From assembly GCF_051200825.1 (NCBI RefSeq), contig NZ_CP195158.1, positions 3,100,001 to 3,164,000 on the forward strand: a DNA stretch of 64,000 nt, given 5' to 3'. Below the pieces are notes generated by a model. It worked only from the letters and a program-made list of their open reading frames with translations. It did not search any database and was not told where the DNA came from. Of the stretch, positions 46,972 through 54,854 are shown one piece after another; the first letter of the stretch is position 1; each line of letters starts with the position of its first letter. Source of the DNA: Formosa sp030427735. Its GTDB lineage: Bacteria > Bacteroidota > Bacteroidia > Flavobacteriales > Flavobacteriaceae. The translations under genes and the position numbers were made by a program.

Positions 46972-47676
46972 TTATTGCAACTGTTTTAAGACTTCTTCTT
47001 TCTCTATAAACCCAGAATGTACCCAGATTTTAGTTTCATCTTTATACAATTGCAAAACAGGTAAAGCAGCTACATTTAACGTTTTGCAGAGGGCTTTATT
47101 TTTATCGGCATCTATTCTAACTACTTTAACCGTAGTTGCCATATCGGATGCTATATCGTTTAAATAAGGTTCCATCTTTTTACACGGTAAACACCATTCG
47201 GCATAAAAATCGACCAATACTAATTTATCCGACACCAACATATGCTGAAACTCAGCAAGACTCATCCCAGAATCTACAACCTCCTCGGCTACTTCCTTAC
47301 GGTTTTCACTACGCCATTTTACTATTCCTCCATCCAACTCATACACGTATTTGAAACCTTCATTTCGTAGATATTCGGCTGCTTTGGCACTTCTACCTCC
47401 ACTCAAACAATATACTAGTATTGGCTCTGATGGATTTAAAGCTGAAATTTGATCAGTAAAACTATCATCCTTCCAATTGAAATTTTTAGCATCCTCTAAA
47501 TGACCACCATTAAATTCCTCTGGAGTTCTTACGTCTATAATTTGTAGGGTTTGTTGTTCTTCAATAATTTGAGCCACTCCAGATGGAGCAAGTAACCTAT
47601 GTTCATCTTGCTGACAAGCCATAACACTTAAAAACATTAAGCCTAAATACAAACGGATTAAAAATTGTGCTTTCAT
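46972..47676 (-). CDS. Rhodanese-thioredoxin fusion lipoprotein
   Basis: 234 residues. Signal peptide with a lipobox-like SVMAC (Cys-21). Rhodanese domain: LQIIDVRTPEEFNGGHLEDA and active-site loop VYCLSGGRSAKAAEYL (catalytic Cys). Thioredoxin domain: LVLVDFYAEWCLPCKKMEPY with the CLPC redox pair, and VAALPVLQLYKDE with the cis-Pro. It is anchored in the cell envelope and likely takes part in thiol or sulfane-sulfur chemistry in the periplasm. It faces the nucleotidyltransferase gene 12 bp away. Confidence 0.93.
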   Translation of the reverse strand: MKAQFLIRLYLGLMFLSVMACQQDEHRLLAPSGVAQIIEEQQTLQIIDVRTPEEFNGGHLEDAKNFNWKDDSFTDQISALNPSEPILVYCLSGGRSAKAAEYLRNEGFKYVYELDGGIVKWRSENRKEVAEEVVDSGMSLAEFQHMLVSDKLVLVDFYAEWCLPCKKMEPYLNDIASDMATTVKVVRIDADKNKALCKTLNVAALPVLQLYKDETKIWVHSGFIEKEEVLKQLQ

Positions 47677-47753
47677 GCCGTAAATGTATAGAAATTGCAG
47701 GTATACTACGAGCGAACCTTTGATTTTAACGAATGTTTATATTATAAAACAAC

Positions 47754-47786
47754 AAAGCGCCATTAACAGTTGTTAATGACGCTTTT
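47754..47786 (-). terminator. Original terminator of tRNA-Arg, displaced by the integrated element
   Basis: A 14-bp stem with one mismatch (47754-47767 with 47772-47785; loop AGTT) and AAAGCG / CGCTTT ends. It lies directly outside the left copy of the att repeat, where the region downstream of tRNA-Arg would be in an empty site. It therefore looks like the tRNA's own terminator, now 14.3 kb away. Confidence 0.65.
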
Positions 47787-47790
47787 TATG

Positions 47791-47811
47791 GTGACCGCGG
47801 AGGGATTCGAA
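47791..47811. repeat. Left attachment-site copy (21-bp direct repeat, tRNA-Arg 3' end)
   Basis: GTGACCGCGGAGGGATTCGA plus A, identical to 62059-62079, where it forms the 3' end of the intact tRNA-Arg gene. Sequence beyond it on the element side has no similarity to tRNA, so this is the duplicated end made on integration. Confidence 0.92.
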
Positions 47812-47974
47812 TAATAAAAATAGATTATAACAGATTATTATAGAATTTCCTTTATTAATGGCACTTTACACGCACTAAGGTTATAAAATGATTTAAAATA
47901 ATTTAAAATATAACAACATAATTGTACCGCAGATTGTACCATTTTGTATATTTACATTGTTCAAATTATTCCTT
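47812..47974. other. Left end of the element (integrase leader)
   Basis: 163 bp with no gene. It holds two tandem copies of ATTTAAAATA (47891-47910) and the 27-bp arm repeat (47917-47943). Presumably part of attL and the integrase promoter. Confidence 0.6.
47917..47943 (+). repeat. 27-bp arm repeat, left copy
   Basis: Starts CATAATTGTACC and contains two copies of ATTGTACC 14 bp apart. The right copy at 61965-61991 has the same orientation and differs at two positions. It sits 105 bp inside the left att core, just before the integrase gene. Likely arm-type binding site for integrase or excisionase. Confidence 0.75.
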
Positions 47975-49402
47975 ATGGCAAAAATAAACTTCATATATCG
48001 GAGCACTAACGATATAGGCAAACTTTCAATAAGGTTTGTTCACGGAAAAGAGATAGATTATAGGGTTGCAACTCCCATAGAATCAAGAAAAGAGTATTGG
48101 TTTAAACGAACTACACGTAAAGGAAAAACCATAAACAGACATCTTCAATTAAAAGACCTCCCTAACAACGGTTCTTCTCAATTTAAAAATCATAAGGAAG
48201 AATTAACAAACATTCAAGATTCTATTATTGAACACTTCATTTCCGACTATAATAAAGGGGTGCCTATAACCTCAAAATGGTTAAAGAAAAAGGTTTTTGA
48301 TTTGACTAATGTTTTGGACACTAAAACCAAGATAGACGCAATTTCAAAACAAATAACCGAAGCGAAAAACAAAAAGGACCAGGAAGAAAAAGAAATAATA
48401 AAGGCCAATCTTCTAGAATCCGCAATAAAAAAAATGTTCGTCAAATATAAAACCAACGAGAACGAACTTAAAAAGTATAAGGTTACTTATAACATGCTTT
48501 TGAAATATCAAGAGGCAAAAAAAATAAAATTCAACATCAAAGACCTTAATCAAGATTTTGCAGATGAATTTATGAACTGGAGTGTCCTTGATATGAGGTA
48601 CAGCAAATCTTATACAAACGCGCAATTGAAAAGGTTTAGAAGTTCGGCAGTAAACGCCTATGAAAATGATGATAAAGATTATATCCAAGTAAGTAAGAAG
48701 CTTAAAACATTCAAAATGTTTGATAAAGTCTACAAAGACAAAATTGTTATTACATTAAACTATAATGAACTAGACACCATAGACGAAACCAAACTTGAAA
48801 ACGAATCGTTATTCGATGCGAAAAAAGCAATTTTAATAGGTTGCGAAACAGGTTTAAGATACTCCGACTTCAACAAATTAAATGATGAAAATATTCAAAC
48901 TATAAACGGTGTGGATTACTGGAAATTCAGAACAGAAAAAACCGATACAGTTGTTCAGATCATAATCACAGAAAGAATTAAATACTTGATTGACAAATAT
49001 GGGATTCCTCAAACCAACTATCCAGACAACGGAGTAAAACTTAATGAGGACATAAAGGAAGTTTGCGAAGAAGCAGGCATTAAAGAGCTGGTAAAAGGCA
49101 GCAAAGCAGAAGTAATTAAGGTTGAAGGAAAAAAGGTTATCAGAAATATTAGAGGTGAATACCCTAAATGTAAATTAATAACATCGAGAACCTTTAGACG
49201 TTCGTTTGCAACTAACTATTATGGAAAAATTGACACAGCATTAATAACAGCCATAACAGGCCATTCCACAGAAAACCAACTTAGAGCCTACATTAACAAT
49301 AAAGACGAAAGCAATATAGAAAGAACCAAGGAACAAATAGACCATTTCCACAACACGCGAACGAAAGAAACCAATAAGCCTCATAAACTTAAAATAATTT
49401 AG
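47975..49402 (+). CDS. Tyrosine recombinase / phage-type integrase
   Basis: 475 residues from ATG 47975 (MAKINFIYRS); a TTG six codons upstream is less likely. N-terminal arm-binding part, SAM-like core-binding part (about residues 160-220), and catalytic domain with LIGCETGLRYSDF (first Arg), LITSRTFRRSFATNYY (the usual H-x-x-R box; the His position is Arg here), TGHSTENQLRAYIN (final His and catalytic Tyr). It inserts the element into the 3' end of tRNA-Arg. It is next to the left att site. Confidence 0.92.
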   Translation: MAKINFIYRSTNDIGKLSIRFVHGKEIDYRVATPIESRKEYWFKRTTRKGKTINRHLQLKDLPNNGSSQFKNHKEELTNIQDSIIEHFISDYNKGVPITSKWLKKKVFDLTNVLDTKTKIDAISKQITEAKNKKDQEEKEIIKANLLESAIKKMFVKYKTNENELKKYKVTYNMLLKYQEAKKIKFNIKDLNQDFADEFMNWSVLDMRYSKSYTNAQLKRFRSSAVNAYENDDKDYIQVSKKLKTFKMFDKVYKDKIVITLNYNELDTIDETKLENESLFDAKKAILIGCETGLRYSDFNKLNDENIQTINGVDYWKFRTEKTDTVVQIIITERIKYLIDKYGIPQTNYPDNGVKLNEDIKEVCEEAGIKELVKGSKAEVIKVEGKKVIRNIRGEYPKCKLITSRTFRRSFATNYYGKIDTALITAITGHSTENQLRAYINNKDESNIERTKEQIDHFHNTRTKETNKPHKLKII

Positions 49403-49445
49403 AATACGGCAGTAAACGAATAGGCAACGCAACAAAAAAGTTCAA

Positions 49446-50552
49446 ATGAAATCAGACAAAAATCAATCCGGCTTAGACTTTAGGACATACTTTAACTATA
49501 AAGAATTCAAAGAAAACTATTCACAAGACAAAGAATATTATAATGAAAAATATCCAGACAGTACAGAAATTCATTTCATAGAGGAAGGCATTAAACATTA
49601 TGAAATTTGCTTACAAAATGTAACGTACATTACCTCAACATCTGGAGAAGAAATAATAGAGTCAGAATATATCGGCACAAATTTACATCAAGTTATCCTA
49701 TTTAAAATCAAGGACGGTAATAATGTTGTTATTGAAGAAGAAAGAAAACGTTTAAAATATGCTTTCGAGAGAATTCTAAACTACTTTATAAGTGAAAAAA
49801 ATAACCATGAAATGTTTTTCGGATCTGAGAAGTATGAAAAAACCAACGTTATTGAAGACAACACGAGAGATCATGAGTCGGAAAGTTTTAAATTATTTGA
49901 CAAAATAAGATATGAGGAAATAGGTGATTTTGATATGACTATTTTGTTACAGGAAACCTCAAAAAATTATAATATTGAATTATTGAAGGCCTTACTATAC
50001 GACTTATCTTTTTATCTCTTTGAAGAAAAAGAAACACAAGAAAACGGATATACTTCTGAACAAATAGACCTTGCCATTAAAGAAAGAATAAATAACGGCC
50101 TAGAAGTGCCTTTAAATACAACCACTAAACCTAAAAACCTTACACAAAAAGGAGAAAAATTATTCCAGAACATGCAATCAAGTATAGATTTGGAAGGCTT
50201 ATTGTTCCCCTATGAATTCTTTTCGCTTTATAGGTTTGAACAAAAAATTAAGAATAAAATTAATGAATTAGAAAATAAAGGAATTAATAAAACTAACATA
50301 AAATTGCAATGGCATGGAAAAAATGTAGAATTTACAGAGTTAATAAAAGCATTACATGTTAATGGTACATTTAAGGGAACCTATGAAAACGCCATCTTAA
50401 GTGCTTCTGAATTTTTTGGGGTAAAGATTAATCCAGAAACCATACCTCAACAATTGCAAGAAATAAAAAAAAGGAACAACGGTAATGAAACTAAATTCCT
50501 AACTAATTTAACAGAGACTTTATACAACGAGTTACAAAACAAAACAAAATGA
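49446..50552 (+). CDS. RteC-like domain protein of the element
   Basis: 368 residues, soluble. The C-terminal ~90 residues resemble the RteC domain of Bacteroides conjugative transposons (IKLQWHGKNVEFTELIKALH, NGTFKGTYENAILSASEFFG). In CTnDOT, RteC is a transcription factor for the excision genes. Here it stands directly upstream of the excisionase-like gene, which fits such a role. The N-terminal ~250 residues, rich in Lys, Glu and aromatic residues, have no recognisable domain. Confidence 0.7.
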   Translation: MKSDKNQSGLDFRTYFNYKEFKENYSQDKEYYNEKYPDSTEIHFIEEGIKHYEICLQNVTYITSTSGEEIIESEYIGTNLHQVILFKIKDGNNVVIEEERKRLKYAFERILNYFISEKNNHEMFFGSEKYEKTNVIEDNTRDHESESFKLFDKIRYEEIGDFDMTILLQETSKNYNIELLKALLYDLSFYLFEEKETQENGYTSEQIDLAIKERINNGLEVPLNTTTKPKNLTQKGEKLFQNMQSSIDLEGLLFPYEFFSLYRFEQKIKNKINELENKGINKTNIKLQWHGKNVEFTELIKALHVNGTFKGTYENAILSASEFFGVKINPETIPQQLQEIKKRNNGNETKFLTNLTETLYNELQNKTK

Positions 50553-50560
50553 ATTAAAAC

Positions 50561-50590
50561 TAACCATAGGTAGGCCATACCTATGGGTTA
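50561..50590. promoter_or_regulatory. Imperfect palindrome between the RteC-like and excisionase genes
   Basis: TAACCATAGGTA (50561-50572) is mirrored by TACCTATGGGTTA (50578-50590) with a single bulged base. No T-run follows. Possible operator or RNA hairpin. Confidence 0.5.
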
Positions 50591-50616
50591 AAGCACTTGA
50601 AATCAATGCAATTTAG

Positions 50617-50643
50617 CCAAATATTAATCTTTCAAATATTTGG
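50617..50643. promoter_or_regulatory. Perfect 9-bp palindrome at the start of the excisionase gene
   Basis: CCAAATATT (50617-50625) and AATATTTGG (50635-50643) are exact inverted copies, ending 3 bases before the ATG. Position suggests an operator, for instance for the RteC-like or excisionase protein. Confidence 0.55.
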
Positions 50644-50646
50644 AAA

Positions 50647-50916
50647 ATGCAAGCAATTAAATTAGAATTACCTACAGAGTTCAAGTCTGACATTGACTTA
50701 ATCAAATCAGAACTAAAGGAACTTAAATCAAAGTTCTCTCCTAAAAAATCTGAAGAACTTTTAACAAGGAATGAAGTTGGAGACTTCTTCAAAATCAATG
50801 CTAGTTCTGTTCATAACTGGACAAAGAAAGGCATCTTGACCGCGTATCAGTGCGGAGGCCGCGTCTATTACAAACGTGCTGAGGTAGAAAAAGCCATTGT
50901 TAAACTTAATAAGTAA
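50647..50916 (+). CDS. Excisionase-family helix-turn-helix protein
   Basis: 89 residues. The C-terminal ~55 residues are a MerR/HTH_17 type DNA-binding domain (LLTRNEVGDFFKINASSVHN, WTKKGILTAYQCGGRVYYKR), common in Bacteroidota mobile elements as Xis-like directionality factor. The N-terminus is helical. The ATG follows a perfect palindrome. It probably controls excision together with the integrase. Confidence 0.85.
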   Translation: MQAIKLELPTEFKSDIDLIKSELKELKSKFSPKKSEELLTRNEVGDFFKINASSVHNWTKKGILTAYQCGGRVYYKRAEVEKAIVKLNK

Positions 50917-50920
50917 AGCA

Positions 50921-51304
50921 ATGGCAACGCAATACCCGATAATGATAACCCATGTATTTCAAGAAACTACAGGAGGAGAATACAACACAGTAAAGCACTA
51001 CGAGTTAAAAGAAGTCAGAAACGGAGTTTCACAACTAACCAACAAATTAAACCTTAGTAAAGACCAAAGTTTTGCAAAATCTAGTCCAGACTATTGGTTA
51101 AAAGTTAGGGAAGGTGATAAATGGAGCGAATGTTTAACAGGGCTTTTTAAAATAGGTAAAAAGAACTTCTACAGAGGGGATATTGATAAGAAAAAACACC
51201 TCTTATTATTCGAATTCTCTCAGGGATATAGTATTCTAACGATCTACTATTTTCAAAATTTCTACACAAAAGATTTTCTAAATCTAACAAAGCAAATCAA
51301 ATAG
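50921..51304 (+). CDS. Hypothetical protein of the element
   Basis: 127 residues from ATG 50921, 4 bp after the excisionase stop. No signal peptide, membrane helix or known motif; basic, with many aromatic residues (SSPDYWLKVREGDKWSECL, FKIGKKNFYRGDIDKKKHLL). Its tight spacing to the excisionase gene suggests a joint transcript ending at the terminator at 51322-51350. Function unknown. Confidence 0.6.
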   Translation: MATQYPIMITHVFQETTGGEYNTVKHYELKEVRNGVSQLTNKLNLSKDQSFAKSSPDYWLKVREGDKWSECLTGLFKIGKKNFYRGDIDKKKHLLLFEFSQGYSILTIYYFQNFYTKDFLNLTKQIK

Positions 51305-51321
51305 TACTCACAGAACATAAA

Positions 51322-51350
51322 AAAAGACGGGTATTCCTCCCGTCTTTTAA
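51322..51350. terminator. Bidirectional intrinsic terminator
   Basis: A perfect 10-bp stem (51322-51331 AAAAGACGGG with 51339-51348 CCCGTCTTTT), 7-nt loop. Ends the integrase-excisionase half of the element, upstream of the replication gene. Confidence 0.85.
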
Positions 51351-51439
51351 ATCGTTCAAATGAGTAATACTTGGCAACGCATTACCTAACAACAAATATA
51401 AAATAATTCTTTGATAGAATATCCTATAAAAGTCCTTGA

Positions 51440-52714
51440 ATGTACGATAATTTGCCCTTTTTCACCTCCAATAAACAGCAAATAGAAAACTTTCTTAATA
51501 GTGGTCTATTAAAACCTGTAAACGAATATGTAGGATACTGCAAGGATTCTGGGGAGCAGTACACTACTAAAAGAACTTATAAATACTACAACCTTTTTTT
51601 CACACTAACATACACTTCTAAGGATGAATACGATGAGTTAAAATGCAAGGGTTCATTTCATTATCTTATGAACCAAGGGAAGCACAATGCAGACAAAGTC
51701 AATTTTACAAAGGCGAAACATTTTTTACTAGAGTTCGCTAGTCTATTTAACGTAGACCTATTTAAGTTAGAATTAAACCCTCCTGAGTTTGGTTTAAATT
51801 TATCAATACCCTTTGATATTACCGAGGTAGTACAATATACTTTTTGTGAACAACGGAAGGAATTTAGTTTTAATCCTCCACACATTAAGACTTCTAAAAT
51901 TTCGGGCAGTCCTGCAAATGATAACCGTTTAAAGTTCTACAGTAAATCCCATGATTGCCCTAAATATTCTGAAGACAATATACTAAGAACAGAATGGCAA
52001 ATAAAGAAAACAAGAGTGCTAAAACGCATAGGGATAAAGACAGTAGGAGACTTGCTTAATATTGATAATTGGAAAAAAATAAGTGAGAAACACATTGAGA
52101 AGTTTAAGCACTTAATTATTTATGATTACACTATAATAGCACCACCTTCAAAAAGAATTCAAGAGAAACTAAACAACTACAAAAGCGACAAGTATTGGAG
52201 AGCTTTAATTGAAGATTGTAAGCTTGAAAATTGCTCTTATGATAAGTACAATGATAAAAAAGAGGACTTAAATAAGTTGTCAAAAAAATACGGTTCAAAC
52301 CTAATAGGAAAAATCCTTGAAATCATGCGTAAACAGTGGGATTGGTTTTTAATAGAAGAAAAACACCCTAACTATGCACCACTTTTAAATCCTAACTATG
52401 CACCATTTATAGAGTGCATAGCCTGCACAAACAAAGACAGTCCTAGAACTTGTTTAGTTACTGGCCTTGACATTTCGATGCAAAAAAAGAGTGATAAATT
52501 AAGTCATACAGGGTTGAGGTTTTATCACAAGTATGATAAAGAAATATTTGAAATGATAAAAAGTAAGTTTCTTTCTAAGAATTGGATAAACTCAGACTAT
52601 GAAACTCAAATAAAAGAAATTGCTCATAACATAAGAAACGCACACAGTAACCAGAACAGGAGACAGAAAGGACTTTATTCAGAAAATCAAATGCGACTTT
52701 TCAACATCACTTAA
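51440..52714 (+). CDS. Phage/plasmid replication initiator, gene II/X-like family
   Basis: 424 residues. Features of the Bacteroidota phage/plasmid replication protein family: NRLKFYSKSHDCPKYSEDNI then ILRTEWQIKKTRVLKRIGIK (residues about 160-203), and a C-terminal cysteine cluster ECIACTNKDSPRTCLVTGLD (residues 325-344), followed by ISMQKKSDKLSHTGLRFYHK. Relatives start rolling-circle-type replication. It suggests that the excised element replicates on its own. Preceded by a 135-bp gap with a hairpin that might hold an origin. Carries a 15-bp DNA repeat at 52367-52405. Confidence 0.75.
   Translation: MYDNLPFFTSNKQQIENFLNSGLLKPVNEYVGYCKDSGEQYTTKRTYKYYNLFFTLTYTSKDEYDELKCKGSFHYLMNQGKHNADKVNFTKAKHFLLEFASLFNVDLFKLELNPPEFGLNLSIPFDITEVVQYTFCEQRKEFSFNPPHIKTSKISGSPANDNRLKFYSKSHDCPKYSEDNILRTEWQIKKTRVLKRIGIKTVGDLLNIDNWKKISEKHIEKFKHLIIYDYTIIAPPSKRIQEKLNNYKSDKYWRALIEDCKLENCSYDKYNDKKEDLNKLSKKYGSNLIGKILEIMRKQWDWFLIEEKHPNYAPLLNPNYAPFIECIACTNKDSPRTCLVTGLDISMQKKSDKLSHTGLRFYHKYDKEIFEMIKSKFLSKNWINSDYETQIKEIAHNIRNAHSNQNRRQKGLYSENQMRLFNIT
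52367..52405 (+). repeat. 15-bp direct repeat inside the replication gene
   Basis: CCTAACTATGCACCA occurs at 52367-52381 and at 52391-52405, period 24 bp, giving the protein repeat NYAP-x4-NYAP. The exact DNA identity could mean iterons inside the gene, or simply a short internal duplication. Confidence 0.7.
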
Positions 52715-52725
52715 ACTCTAATAAA

Positions 52726-52962
52726 ATGACAAAAACAGAATTCGGTAATTTAGAATTTGGAAAAAAAATGAATACCATTAGTACATTGGGGCAATTAGTC
52801 GGGCAACTACAAAAGGACCACGAATCCCTTCTTTGTTATGCTGTAGACAAATTCTTTGTTGAGGTAATCTATGAAACAGAAACACATGATTTATTAAGGT
52901 TGGTAGTTTTTGAAGGTGGTAGGCAGTTAGACAAATACTCGAATTTAAAAACAGAAATTTAA
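52726..52962 (+). CDS. Small hypothetical protein
   Basis: 78 residues, 11 bp after the replication gene. An internal ATG at codon 15 is an alternative start. No motif recognised; acidic, with a beta-rich end (VEVIYETETHDLLRLVVFEG). It precedes the HEPN-like gene by 81 bp containing a weak AT-rich hairpin. An antitoxin role is possible but only by position. Confidence 0.55.
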   Translation: MTKTEFGNLEFGKKMNTISTLGQLVGQLQKDHESLLCYAVDKFFVEVIYETETHDLLRLVVFEGGRQLDKYSNLKTEI

Positions 52963-53043
52963 TTTACTTGTTCCTAAAAAAGAACTTATTAAATTCTTTT
53001 TTGCGACTGCTTTTATAAATTTACTGTAAATCAGTTTTTAATT

Positions 53044-53790
53044 ATGACAAAAAAAGCCACTCTATCCTACTCTACATTTCTACAAAATTCAGGAATGACC
53101 GAATTTCTGATAATGTTCTTAACATTTGCTGAACATCCAGAAAAAGAAAATCTAAAATTGAATTTAGAAAAAGCTCTTAGAAAGGCAGCCCAAGCCAGTA
53201 AAAGCGAAATTAACATATTGGCCGAATTCTTAGAAAAGAGTGATAGTGAGGCTCTCTTTGACGTTGGGTTGTATGAAGATATATTTGGGCAAATGGCCTA
53301 TTCTAGGTTAGTAGATAGTTGTTTATGCTATTTTAAAGAAGTGCTATCTGAAATTGTTAGAATCAACCCAAAAATATTAAAATCTAGAGACACGGAACCC
53401 TTAGATTATATCCTCTCTTTTGATAACATGGATGATCTAATAGAAGATTTAGTAGAGAAAAAGATTTCTCAATTATTTTATGGAGGTGTTAATGACATAG
53501 AGAAATATTTCAAGTCCAGACTGAACATTGAATTATTTGAAACTATTGAAGACAAAAAAGAGTTCAATCAATTGATAAAACAAAGAAATTTAATAGTTCA
53601 TAATAGAGGCATAATTACAAAAGAATTTACAAAGGAATTTCCGATTTACTCTGGACATGAAGGAAGTATGATAACTTTTGGATTCTCAAAAATATCAATG
53701 ATTAATAACTATTTAATAGAATTCCTTTACAACCTAGATAAAAGGCTCTCAGAAAAATTTAAATTGAAATTAATAAGTTTAACAGACTAA
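53044..53790 (+). CDS. HEPN-like domain protein, possible defence or toxin gene
   Basis: 248 residues, mostly helical. It contains QRNLIVHNRGII with Arg-181, Asn-182 and His-186, the R-N-x-x-x-H motif of HEPN domains, many of which are ribonucleases in toxin-antitoxin and abortive-infection systems. The upstream half (AEFLEKSDSEALFDVGLYED) has no known signature. It sits in the middle of the element as a probable cargo gene. Related RiboL-PSP/MAE-type HEPN proteins also include non-toxic members. Confidence 0.6.
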   Translation: MTKKATLSYSTFLQNSGMTEFLIMFLTFAEHPEKENLKLNLEKALRKAAQASKSEINILAEFLEKSDSEALFDVGLYEDIFGQMAYSRLVDSCLCYFKEVLSEIVRINPKILKSRDTEPLDYILSFDNMDDLIEDLVEKKISQLFYGGVNDIEKYFKSRLNIELFETIEDKKEFNQLIKQRNLIVHNRGIITKEFTKEFPIYSGHEGSMITFGFSKISMINNYLIEFLYNLDKRLSEKFKLKLISLTD

Positions 53791-53811
53791 ACACTCTAAT
53801 AACACTCAAAT

Positions 53812-54216
53812 ATGATAGATAATTTCGGAGATAAAGTAAACACAAATGGTTTTGATAAAAGACCAGAGGACACGAATAAGGGAGGGCGTAAACCGTCTAT
53901 AAAAAATCAAATGATAGAACTCTTAGAATCCAATGGAGAAATGATAATCCAGCCTGAAAATGTTATCAAAATAGAAGACAATGGATCGGTAAGGATTAAA
54001 ATCGCTACAGAAATGCAACTTGCAATGAAATTAAACGATTGGGCAATGAGTAAAAAAGGTTCTGACAGTTTAAAAGCCTTACAAATAATATTAGAAACTA
54101 TTGACGGTAAGGCCAAACAATCAGTAGATGTTACTTCAGGAAATAAACCTATATCATCCGTTATGGGTAAACGTAAGATTATCATACAGGAATTCAATGG
54201 TAATGATGAGGTTTAA
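53812..54216 (+). CDS. Possible small terminase (TerS/DUF5681-like) protein
   Basis: 134 residues. The pattern NKGGRKPSIKNQMIELLESN followed by MKLNDWAMSKKGSDSLKALQ and ILETIDGKAKQSVDV (K-x-G-x3-A-x3-LE-x-IDGK-x-KQ) is that of Bacteroidota phage proteins placed at the small-terminase position. It would recognise DNA for packaging. No large terminase is near, so it may act with a helper's motor, as TerS of other satellites does. Weak, short similarity by eye only. Confidence 0.5.
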   Translation: MIDNFGDKVNTNGFDKRPEDTNKGGRKPSIKNQMIELLESNGEMIIQPENVIKIEDNGSVRIKIATEMQLAMKLNDWAMSKKGSDSLKALQIILETIDGKAKQSVDVTSGNKPISSVMGKRKIIIQEFNGNDEV

Positions 54217-54259
54217 AGACTCGAATTTTGTTAACTTTAATAAACCATTTTTTAAAACT

Positions 54260-54772
54260 ATGAAGGCTTTTTTACTGTGCTTATTTATAACTCTTAGTGT
54301 TTATTCTCAGGATAGTTTTACCATAACCAAGGAAGGCTATAATACATTTGTTCAGGAGGTCACCTCAACAAAACAAGAATCTTACAAAAAGGTAAAACTA
54401 AACGTAGTTAACAATTGTGATATTCTAAAAAACTGTATCGTTTCAGAAGTTGAAAATGAATACATTAAATTCAAGTATTTAGATAACACAACATACTCTT
54501 GGGAAACAAAAAAAGGTAAAAAACGAGAGTATGAATATGTAATTATTCCTGAATTAGAAATTGAATTCAAAGATTATAAAATAAGGGTAAATGTAACCTC
54601 TGTTTATTCTGTAGGCTCTGATGGGCAAACGTATTTAGTAGAACCAGACCAGTACTTCACTAGAAATGGTGAATATATAAGCAATCTTGCTGCTATAGGT
54701 AAAAAGGTTGCTATAGAAAACTCCGTAAATAAAAAAATAGAATCCATGTTTGAAGAAACTAAGGATTGGTAA
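54260..54772 (+). CDS. Small exported protein encoded by the element
   Basis: 170 residues. The ATG at 54260 gives a classic signal peptide (MKAFLLCLFITLSVYSQD); a longer reading frame upstream overlaps the preceding gene and is unlikely. The mature part is beta-rich (NNCDILKNCIVSEVENEYIK, YEYVIIPELEIEFKDYKIRV), no known domain. An exported protein among structural-type genes could alter the host envelope (a moron gene, e.g. superinfection exclusion). Confidence 0.7.
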   Translation: MKAFLLCLFITLSVYSQDSFTITKEGYNTFVQEVTSTKQESYKKVKLNVVNNCDILKNCIVSEVENEYIKFKYLDNTTYSWETKKGKKREYEYVIIPELEIEFKDYKIRVNVTSVYSVGSDGQTYLVEPDQYFTRNGEYISNLAAIGKKVAIENSVNKKIESMFEETKDW

Positions 54773-54812
54773 AATAATTAACTTTGTTACAGGAGCAAAC
54801 CGCGGCTCAACA

Positions 54813-54854
54813 ATAACGGTATTTAAGAATTTATAAATTAAAACGTACCGTTAT
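54813..54854. promoter_or_regulatory. Inverted repeat overlapping the tape-measure start codon
   Basis: ATAACGGTA (54813-54821) and TACCGTTAT (54846-54854) are exact inverted copies; the second includes the first two bases of the ATG. In mRNA it would hide the start codon. In DNA it could be an operator. Confidence 0.5.

Noticed and set aside
54128..54259. Extended N-terminus for the exported protein gene
   Set aside because: It overlaps the TerS-like gene by 89 bp, and the signal peptide begins exactly at ATG 54260.
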